Part shown: positions 1 to 4,739 of the stretch, piece by piece
How positions within the stretch are numbered: position 1 is the first letter of the stretch
Layout: every line of letters starts with the position of its first letter
Source: DATDEW01 sp046590205
GTDB taxonomy: Bacteria > Bacteroidota > Ignavibacteria > Palsa-1295
Assembly (NCBI GenBank): GCA_046590205.1
Contig: JBKJTT010000094.1
Coordinates: 1 to 8,720, forward strand
Direction: 5' to 3'
Length of the DNA stretch: 8,720 bases
The notes under the pieces: model-generated
Seen by the model: the letters and a program-made list of their open reading frames with translations, nothing else
The model's database searches: none
What the model was told of the DNA's origin: nothing
Program-made: the position numbers and the translations under genes

Positions 1-1
1 C

Positions 2-343
2 AAATTCGATGCAGCTTCAGTCACTAGAAATGGTGCAGGAGATGCTTCCATTGCCCTTAAGACTCCTTATTCCCGCGCTCCCATAGCAGTGGGTTCAGTA
101 GGTGCAGATATCGCTGATGGGGCATACTTTGCCCAACAGACAGCAGGATTAGCCGGAACAATCAGAGCGCTGGCTTTGAATACTCTCGGCGCTGGTGACG
201 AAGGAACCTTTGACGTAATAGCATACGGCTATGATTCTGCTTGTGTCGACCTGGTTAAATTCCAAAACGTTAATACAACTAAAAGTAAAGCAAGATTTAT
301 AGGCTTTAACGTTGACGGTACGGGAACTGCCGCGATTGTTCGT
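2..343 (+). repeat. Protein repeat unit 1 of the fibre/coat gene (5' cut)
   Basis: First copy of the roughly 115-codon unit. It starts with K-F-D and contains R-N-G-A-G-D, then FDVIAYGYDS near its middle and a closing segment FIGFNVDG. It aligns residue by residue with unit 2 (GKFDG, DNGTGD, FNVLVLGQDS, LHAFRI). The leading residue or more lies outside the window. Confidence 0.65.
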
Positions 344-916
344 GGTAAGTTCGATGGAACTCTCGTTGATAATGGAACAGGCGATTATACAATCACCTTC
401 GCTCGTCCATTCTCGCAAGTCCCTGTAATAGCCGTTACCGGAGAAGGCGCGTCTCCTGTATTTGCTCGTGTAACTGCAAAGTCAAAGACGGCGATTACGG
501 TTAAGACTTTCAATGCCACAGCAGTCGCGACAGACGCAAAATTCAACGTTCTTGTTCTTGGTCAAGATAGCCAAGACAAAACAGCTAAGATGTTTAAAGC
601 TGTTCGGAACTCTCAGCGCAAACCAATCCTTCATGCATTCAGAATACTTAACACAGCAGGAACGCCATCTGTTCAGATAGGTGGAGTTTTGGGAACCATC
701 ACAGACAACGGAATAGGTGATTACACAATCACGTTCACCGAAGCCTTTGGCAAGTCTCCAGTAGCATGTGCATCTTCACTAAGCTCGCTCGTTGCTACTA
801 TCACAAGCGTTTCAACAACCGCTATCCGACTCACTCTAGCAACTGACGCAGGAGTAGCTACGGACGGTTCGGTAGATATCTTAATCCTCGGTTCACTCGA
901 TTCAACGGAATATTAA
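2..916 (+). CDS. Repeat-built phage fibre or coat protein, 5' partial
   Basis: The frame is open from the first complete codon of the window, so the gene starts upstream; the GTG at 89 is internal. The visible 304 residues hold two full copies and one shortened copy of a unit of about 112-115 residues. Each copy opens with a beta segment around N-G-x-G-D-[YA]-x-I (for example DNGTGDYTITF) followed by a hydrophobic strand ending near P-[VI]-x-[AV]. Each also has a later strand of the form [FV]-[ND]-[VI]-[LI]-[AVI]-x-G (FDVIAYG, FNVLVLG, VDILILG). Such NGTGDYT-type beta repeats are familiar in tail fibres and other surface proteins of tailed phages. There is no signal peptide or membrane segment in the visible part and little cysteine. 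Placed first in a block of virion genes, it most likely forms a fibre, a capsid decoration or an appendage domain. The exact role is inference; an ordinary coat or fibre assignment cannot be separated without the N-terminus. Confidence 0.75.
   Translation, partial: KFDAASVTRNGAGDASIALKTPYSRAPIAVGSVGADIADGAYFAQQTAGLAGTIRALALNTLGAGDEGTFDVIAYGYDSACVDLVKFQNVNTTKSKARFIGFNVDGTGTAAIVRGKFDGTLVDNGTGDYTITFARPFSQVPVIAVTGEGASPVFARVTAKSKTAITVKTFNATAVATDAKFNVLVLGQDSQDKTAKMFKAVRNSQRKPILHAFRILNTAGTPSVQIGGVLGTITDNGIGDYTITFTEAFGKSPVACASSLSSLVATITSVSTTAIRLTLATDAGVATDGSVDILILGSLDSTEY
344..679 (+). repeat. Protein repeat unit 2 of the fibre/coat gene
   Basis: Second copy, 112 codons, the only one wholly inside the window. 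It begins GKFDGTLVDNGTGDYTITF and carries FNVLVLGQDSQDKT and LHAFRILNTAGT. It is closest to unit 3 over the opening beta segment, where the DNA also matches well: GATTA, T or C, ACAATCAC, C or G, TTC in both copies. Confidence 0.7.
680..913 (+). repeat. Protein repeat unit 3 of the fibre/coat gene, shortened
   Basis: Third copy, 78 codons. It matches the first two thirds of the unit (GGVLGTITDNGIGDYTITF ... VDILILGSLDS) and stops where the other copies continue with about 35 more residues. The protein therefore ends directly after the conserved strand VDILILG plus a short SLDSTEY tail. Confidence 0.7.
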
Positions 917-929
917 GTCCTTAAGAACT
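916..929. promoter_or_regulatory. Imperfect 14-base dyad before the signal-peptide gene
   Basis: AGTCCTTAAGAACT reads as its own reverse complement except for one mismatched pair (C919/A926). It has CTTAAG at its centre and lies between the stop of the first gene and the ATG at 935. It could be a protein-binding site or could be chance. No -10/-35 pair is convincing beside it. Confidence 0.25.
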
Positions 930-934
930 CATAA

Positions 935-1003
935 ATGAAAAATCTTTCTAAATTACTCCTCCCTCTTTTTCTTCTCTTACTCACTCCAGCGAATTCATTC
1001 GCT
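935..1003 (+). other. Predicted Sec signal peptide, residues 1-23
   Basis: It has a positive n-region (Lys2, Lys6), a hydrophobic core LLLPLFLLLLTP, and a polar c-region ANSFA with small residues at -3 (Ser21) and -1 (Ala23), giving cleavage before Gln24. There is no lipobox cysteine, so signal peptidase I is expected. Judged by eye, not by a predictor. Confidence 0.7.
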
Positions 1004-2221
1004 CAAGGTAAAGCTCAGAGAAATGAGAACAACACAGTATTTTTCCTGAATGAAGGTGGAGTAGGAAACTTTCGTGCAGATCGTTATGGAAACATCGGGA
1101 CAATAGCACCTACCGATCCAACCTCTGGCCTCTCGCAGTCTGTTATTCCTGTTAGTAATGCGATTGGGCTAAATGGCGTTGGTAGCATCCCTGTTGGATA
1201 TATTTCAACGGGAACTGATGCAGCGGAGGCCGGTTCTACCGTTACGGTAATAAATGCGGTAGCACATGCGGCTAGAGTCAACGATGTAATTCAGTTTTAT
1301 GGAGGAGCTGCGGGAAACATCAATGTGTGGTCGCCAGTAAAAGCGGTGACAGCCAATACGATTACGGTAACTAATGCCTTCCCAACGGCCCCGCAAGCTA
1401 CTGATGGTTTTTACGTTTTAAGACCTACTATTCTCCAAGCCTCATCACCGGCTGTGGGTACTGGTGCGTCCCTTGGCGTGTTTATTGACAGAGTGAATCA
1501 AGTCACAACAGCGGGAGGACTCCTAAAAGCCGAAGACGTCGCGTCAGCTAGTGGGGACGCCGGGGTGATGTCATTGGGGATTAATAATAGATCCCGCACA
1601 TCATTTAATGCAGTTAACGGTGATTATACTCCTATTGGCGTAGGTGATATGGGCAACGTGCTGTCATCTCCTATATTTGATATCAACATAACTAACGGCG
1701 CACAAACAATACGACTAGAGGATCAACCATTCGCCGATCAAGATGCCTTGACAATGTCCGGGGGGGTGTTAAACGAAGCCCTAGCAACCTTTTCATCTAC
1801 TTCTCAAGACATAGTTCCGGTAGCTCTGACACGAGTTGGAAGTGTTATTACAGCGCCAAATTTCGACGCTTCAACGTCCTTGGTAACATGCGCGGGTTGT
1901 ACTGTTACACAAGCTTCGGCAGATCAAATAAATTGGGGTGGAAAATGTTTAAACCTTGTAGTTGATATGACATCAGCTGGAACAGGATCTGTAACATGCA
2001 CCATTCAAGGAAAAGACACAGCATCGGGTAAATACTACACAATTCTTGCGGGTGCAGCCGTTACAACTATCACAACAAATCTATACCAAGTTTGCCCTGC
2101 ACTTACAGCAGTAGCCAATTCGGTGGCTAATAACTTTCTACCAAAAATATGGCGCGTCAATTGCGTGGCCAACAACGCAAACGCAACGACCTACACAGTA
2201 GGAGCGTCAATTGTTAACTAA
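935..2221 (+). CDS. Modular virion-type protein with N-terminal signal peptide
   Basis: 428 residues. The start is fixed by an in-frame TAA at 932-934 right before the ATG. Residues 1-23 look like a Sec signal peptide (K2/K6, a leucine-rich core, then NSFA before Q24). Residues 100-163 form a beta module ending in FYVLRP. Residues 195-245 carry AEDVASASGDAGVMSLGINN followed by NGDYTPI, a segment of a style common in virion proteins of tailed phages. The C-terminal domain (about 334-428: GKCLNLVVDMTS, CTIQGKDTASGKYYTIL, FLPKIWRV, YTVGASIV) also matches a beta domain I know from phage structural proteins. All six cysteines (319, 322, 338, 355, 387, 410) lie in the last 110 residues. A signal peptide is unusual for a virion subunit. 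The protein may be a structural protein with a hydrophobic N-terminus, or one exported to the envelope. The virion-type call is fairly sure; the location is open. Confidence 0.75.
   Translation: MKNLSKLLLPLFLLLLTPANSFAQGKAQRNENNTVFFLNEGGVGNFRADRYGNIGTIAPTDPTSGLSQSVIPVSNAIGLNGVGSIPVGYISTGTDAAEAGSTVTVINAVAHAARVNDVIQFYGGAAGNINVWSPVKAVTANTITVTNAFPTAPQATDGFYVLRPTILQASSPAVGTGASLGVFIDRVNQVTTAGGLLKAEDVASASGDAGVMSLGINNRSRTSFNAVNGDYTPIGVGDMGNVLSSPIFDINITNGAQTIRLEDQPFADQDALTMSGGVLNEALATFSSTSQDIVPVALTRVGSVITAPNFDASTSLVTCAGCTVTQASADQINWGGKCLNLVVDMTSAGTGSVTCTIQGKDTASGKYYTILAGAAVTTITTNLYQVCPALTAVANSVANNFLPKIWRVNCVANNANATTYTVGASIVN
2200..2204 (+). promoter_or_regulatory. Strong Shine-Dalgarno (AGGAG) for a TTG start
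   Basis: AGGAG lies six bases before the TTG at 2211, inside the end of the preceding gene. It is the clearest ribosome binding site in the window and decides the start of the short gene that follows. Confidence 0.6.
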
Positions 2222-2333
2222 AGTATTTCCCGTACCACTTAGAGGAACAGCGAATACTGCGCTTAACTTTGCCACTAACATAGCAACAACATCTGTTACT
2301 TGCTGTGCTCACGGCTACATTTCAGTCAGCTAG
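2211..2333 (+). CDS. Small phage structural protein, 40 residues, TTG start
   Basis: The frame begins after a stop at 2199-2201. Its first plausible start is TTG at 2211, preceded by AGGAG at an ideal distance. It overlaps the last 11 bases of the signal-peptide gene and ends in TAG at 2333. The product reads MLTKVFPVPLRGTANTALNF (residues 1-20), then ends SVTCCAHGYISVS. The PLRGTANTAL stretch and the closing [AC]-x-G-Y segment are of a kind I associate with small beta structural proteins or C-terminal domains of tailed-phage virions; this is recognition from memory, not a search. There is no signal peptide. An adjacent cysteine pair (31, 32) echoes the cysteine-rich end of the gene before it. 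An alternative is that a +1 ribosomal shift at the preceding stop adds this segment to the 428-residue protein. Independent initiation is favoured by the Shine-Dalgarno. Confidence 0.6.
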   Translation: MLTKVFPVPLRGTANTALNFATNIATTSVTCCAHGYISVS

Positions 2334-2347
2334 GACGGACAAGACCT

Positions 2348-2704
2348 ATGGGATCATTCTGGGACGATCTAACCTCCACCGATGTACTAGCAGCCGCTAT
2401 TCCATCTGCCGTATCTCTATTCGGTGGACTAATGGGCAACAAGCAACAAGACAAGATGGCGGGCGATCAGCGTGATGCTCAGAAAGAAGCACTCCTTCTT
2501 GAGTTAGATTTAGCAGAACTCAAGAACAAGTTTGGCATGGGAGGCAAAGGTGGAGGCGGGGGCGGCGGTGGTGGTGGAGCCTCACGTGCACAACTTGCCC
2601 AGCTTTATCAAAACGCTGGAGCCGCCAATCAGGATTCCCGTAACTCTCAAATCACAGCGCTATCAAAACTTGGCGATTCACTTGCTCAAGCTTACTTAAG
2701 ATAA
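2348..2704 (+). CDS. Small virion-associated protein with poly-glycine linker
   Basis: 118 residues from ATG 2348. This start is preferred over the in-frame TTG at 2300 because GGA (2337-2339) lies eight bases upstream of the ATG and the region before 2333 belongs to the short overlapping gene. Residues 1-12 (MGSFWDDLTSTD) are followed by a hydrophobic helix (13-30, VLAAAIPSAVSLFGGLMG), then a charged, Gln/Lys/Glu-rich helix (31-62). A GGKG plus ten-glycine hinge (64-77) leads into an Ala/Gln-rich helix (78-118). This hydrophobic-head, helical-tail layout resembles small ejection or internal virion proteins of podoviruses, and the next gene has a similar hydrophobic patch. The function is inference; a small membrane-active or chaperone protein would also fit. 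Confidence 0.6.
   Translation: MGSFWDDLTSTDVLAAAIPSAVSLFGGLMGNKQQDKMAGDQRDAQKEALLLELDLAELKNKFGMGGKGGGGGGGGGGASRAQLAQLYQNAGAANQDSRNSQITALSKLGDSLAQAYLR
2549..2578 (+). repeat. Ten-codon glycine tract
   Basis: Ten successive GGN codons (GGT, GGA, GGC and GGG mixed) encode Gly68-Gly77 of the small protein. Mixed codon use suggests the glycines themselves are kept, rather than recent slippage of a simple repeat. Confidence 0.9.
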
Positions 2705-2705
2705 T

Positions 2706-3566
2706 ATGGCAGAACGAATCATTAGCGATGGTCGTCAGACACTAACGCCAGCAGAAGCGAAGAGACGTGAAGGTATTGGCGGTCCCTTGTCAAAACTCTT
2801 CGGTAATGAAGAACTTCCAATCGAAGAAGCTGGTACTATTGAAAGTACTCTCGGAATCCCATTACTTCCAGCTATAGGCACCGCTCTAGGCACAGCCGCA
2901 GTCATTAAAGGTGGTGCCGACCTCTGGAGTGGTAACAATGATAAGTCTCCAGCAGGGCAAGCCTCGCGAGTACAAACTGGCATTACAACAGGTGGTCTAT
3001 CAGAACTTGGACGCTTATTCGGAATGGGTTCTTCTCCAGGAACTAAACTAGAAGAAGAGAGACGAGCAAAGCTAAGAGAGAAAGGTATTGACCTCGGACC
3101 AGACAAGAACTGGGAGCTAAACGACAAGTTTAAAACATCTCGTAATGAAGCAGACCTTACTGGAAAAGATATTACTAAAGCTGCAAACCTTTACGACGTT
3201 TTCGGAGATTCCTACGGCAACGCTAGTGAAGGAAATCAAATTAAAGCAGCAGACGAATTAGTTAAGCTCGCAGCAATAAGGGAACACCATGGAACAATTG
3301 ACGTACTTGGCGACAAGCTTACAGCCGATAATCGCAAACGTATTGATGATATTCTTAATACTCCTGCTCCTGAAACACCAAATAATTCAGGTGAGCAAAG
3401 ACAGTCTTCTAGGCAAGCTAAGGGGAATAAGAAGAAAGCCCGCCAGCAAGCTATTGCAGAAGCGTTCCTTCCAAAACCTACGATGCCACAAGCACCAACG
3501 CAGTACACACAACCAACCAATTCATACGATTACCAATCACTAGTTAATAAGGCCATGGGCAGATAA
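2706..3566 (+). CDS. Putative internal virion / DNA-ejection-type protein
   Basis: 286 residues. The ATG follows the previous stop by one base, with only a weak purine stretch (AAGATAAT) before it. The N-terminus (1-45) is charged. Residues 50-73 form a hydrophobic Gly/Ala-rich segment (LGIPLLPAIGTALGTAAVIK) that may insert in or lie on a membrane. Residues 80-108 are Gly-rich, and 113-215 form a mainly helical soluble domain containing NWELNDKFKTSRNEADL, DITKAANLYDVFGDSY and IREHHGTIDVLGDK. The C-terminal 70 residues are low in complexity: Gln/Ser/Lys-rich, with a basic patch NKKKARQQ and then a Pro/Gln/Thr-rich tail. The central pattern resembles segments of large internal virion proteins of podoviruses, which enter the host envelope during DNA ejection. 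That comparison is from memory. Start-stop spacing indicates translation coupled to its neighbours. Confidence 0.6.
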   Translation: MAERIISDGRQTLTPAEAKRREGIGGPLSKLFGNEELPIEEAGTIESTLGIPLLPAIGTALGTAAVIKGGADLWSGNNDKSPAGQASRVQTGITTGGLSELGRLFGMGSSPGTKLEEERRAKLREKGIDLGPDKNWELNDKFKTSRNEADLTGKDITKAANLYDVFGDSYGNASEGNQIKAADELVKLAAIREHHGTIDVLGDKLTADNRKRIDDILNTPAPETPNNSGEQRQSSRQAKGNKKKARQQAIAEAFLPKPTMPQAPTQYTQPTNSYDYQSLVNKAMGR

Positions 3567-3754
3567 TGAGCGAAGAAATTAAAGCAAAGTTAGAAAGTAT
3601 TAAAAGCATGGTCGAAGAAGCAATCTCGGCATGTGGTGGTGAAGAAGAAGAGACTGAAGAATCTGATCCAATGGAGAAATCCTCTGCACCATCAGGAGAC
3701 AAAGAAAGTAGAAAAGCTATGTACTCCGAAATGTTCTCTAAGAAGATGAAATAA
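3566..3754 (+). CDS. Small acidic helical protein
   Basis: 62 residues. The ATG shares its A with the preceding TAA (TAATG), which implies re-initiation by the same ribosomes. Residues 1-21 form an amphipathic helix (MSEEIKAKLESIKSMVEEAI). A strongly acidic low-complexity stretch follows (GGEEEETEESDPMEK), and the end is basic-aromatic (AMYSEMFSKKMK). It has no recognised domain. Short acidic helical proteins beside capsid and connector genes are often scaffolding-like or assembly factors, but nothing here proves that. Two in-frame stops (TAATAA, 3752-3757) end it. Exact packing against both neighbours supports a real gene. Confidence 0.65.
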   Translation: MSEEIKAKLESIKSMVEEAISACGGEEEETEESDPMEKSSAPSGDKESRKAMYSEMFSKKMK

Positions 3755-3768
3755 TAAATGAGATACAT
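3731..3768 (+). promoter_or_regulatory. Possible hairpin over the start of the adaptor gene
   Basis: ATGTTCTC (3731-3738) pairs with GAGATACAT (3760-3768) over eight base pairs with one bulged T (3764). The 21-base loop holds a purine run AAGAAGATGAAA, the double stop TAATAA and the first two bases of the ATG at 3758. It is AU-rich and could be chance. It is listed because the next two junctions show stronger hairpins in the same position. Confidence 0.25.
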
Positions 3769-4711
3769 TGAAGACCTGATCACGGCTTCAAGGCGTCTTT
3801 CAAATAATGATAACTTTACGACTGACGGAACCGGAGTAACAACTTCCGGCATCTCTGATAACGAAGTCCTCCAGTATCTTAACGACGCTCAAGACCGAAT
3901 CCAATCATTAATATCTGCAAGCAATCCTCAAACCCGCCCGTTTGTCGTTGACCGCTACATTAGCATCGTTGCCAATCAGCAGGACTATGCAATCCCTGAT
4001 AGAGTTTTCTTCAATAAGGAAATTGAACAGGTTGAGTATTCCCATTCTGGCCTACTTGAACATTACACCCTCCTACGTAAAGTAGACCTCTTCAACAACT
4101 CCACAGCCTCCTCTAGTTACGTTTCTGGTTACTACAGAATGTTTGGCCGTATCTTCCTAGTCGGCATTCCTTCAACATCATCTGGTAAACTTCGCGTTAA
4201 GTACGAGCGTTCAATGGACGACTTGGACAAGCGTCGGGGTACCATTACAGCCGTTACAGTTTCAGCCGCTGGTGTTGTAACAGCACTCACTATTTCAGCC
4301 GCTTCCGATGACGCAGTAGCCATTGCCGCACAGAAAGATAAGTACCTTTGTGTCTGTAACGCTGATGGCACTGTCAAGGCTTACAATGTGCCGTTTACGG
4401 CCTACAATGACGTGTCAGGAGCATTTACGTTAGCAACCTACACTCCACTTCAATCCACAGAAACAGCCGCTGTAGGCGATTACATAACGCTTGGTAAGTT
4501 CACAGTCACTCACTCAGAACTACCCGATGAGATGGAAGGATACCTTATCCACTACGGAGCAAAGGAGTTACTTCGCCGTGGTGCTTCAACAGAATTCACA
4601 AACCAATCAGAGCTAGTCTCTGAGATGGAAAGCGCAATTGTTAAGCAGATGCGCTCTCAGACGGCAGAACTAAACTACATTCCACAGCTTGATTTTAATG
4701 AATGGTGGTAG
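3758..4711 (+). CDS. Head-tail connector / adaptor protein
   Basis: 317 residues. The ATG lies directly after the double stop of the previous gene. Helical N-terminus with SDNEVLQYLNDAQDRIQSLI (33-52), the classic opening of the phage adaptor family that docks under the portal (T7 gp11 and P22 gp4 type). There follow strands with YAIPDRVFFNKEIEQVEY (77-94), Y-R-M-F-G-R-I-F-L-V (126-135), and P-S-T-S-S-G-K-L-R-V-K-Y-E-R (138-151). A DDLDKRR bend comes next, then a beta-rich insert (about 160-248) and a C-terminal helix (253-303: LPDEMEGYLIHYGAKELLRR onwards). An insert at this place seems usual for the longer members. The protein should form a ring joining portal and tail nozzle, matching the very large tail gene next door. 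It ends in DFNEWW, three bases before the next start. Family assignment rests on recognition, not on a search. Confidence 0.72.
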   Translation: MRYIEDLITASRRLSNNDNFTTDGTGVTTSGISDNEVLQYLNDAQDRIQSLISASNPQTRPFVVDRYISIVANQQDYAIPDRVFFNKEIEQVEYSHSGLLEHYTLLRKVDLFNNSTASSSYVSGYYRMFGRIFLVGIPSTSSGKLRVKYERSMDDLDKRRGTITAVTVSAAGVVTALTISAASDDAVAIAAQKDKYLCVCNADGTVKAYNVPFTAYNDVSGAFTLATYTPLQSTETAAVGDYITLGKFTVTHSELPDEMEGYLIHYGAKELLRRGASTEFTNQSELVSEMESAIVKQMRSQTAELNYIPQLDFNEWW

Positions 4712-4739
4712 GTCGTGGCCGAGACTACCTTCATTAAGA
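4693..4739 (+). promoter_or_regulatory. Hairpin enclosing adaptor stop and nozzle GTG start
   Basis: TTAATGAA (4695-4702) pairs with TTCATTAA (4730-4737), eight perfect pairs. After a four-base bulge (4703-4706), GGTAG (4707-4711) pairs with CTACC (4725-4729). After one bulged G, TC (4713-4714) pairs with GA (4723-4724). That makes fifteen pairs, with two more possible outside. The eight-base loop (4715-4722) begins with the GTG start. The stem contains the TAG stop and the GGTAGG that would serve as Shine-Dalgarno. A ribosome finishing the adaptor would melt it, so coupled translation is the likely meaning. Confidence 0.5.

Noticed and set aside
89..916. GTG at 89 as the start of the first gene
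   Set aside because: The frame is open to the window edge and the part before 89 aligns with the opening of repeat units 2 and 3, so the gene begins upstream.
1084..1396. Two overlapping minus-strand frames inside the signal-peptide gene
   Set aside because: No ribosome site, no recognisable domain, and they fall opposite a coherent beta module.
1760..1766. Run of seven G as a programmed frameshift or sequencing error
   Set aside because: The reading frame and the domain pattern continue unchanged on both sides, so no shift is needed.
2300..2347. TTG at 2300 as the start of the poly-glycine protein
   Set aside because: The extra 16 residues lie over the end of the short TTG gene in another frame and have no ribosome site of their own; ATG 2348 has GGA at eight bases and a sensible N-terminus.
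4260..4303. Short direct repeat TTTCAGCCGCT in the adaptor gene
   Set aside because: It encodes similar Ser-Ala-Ala turns in adjacent strands; eleven bases in a low-complexity beta insert are not notable.
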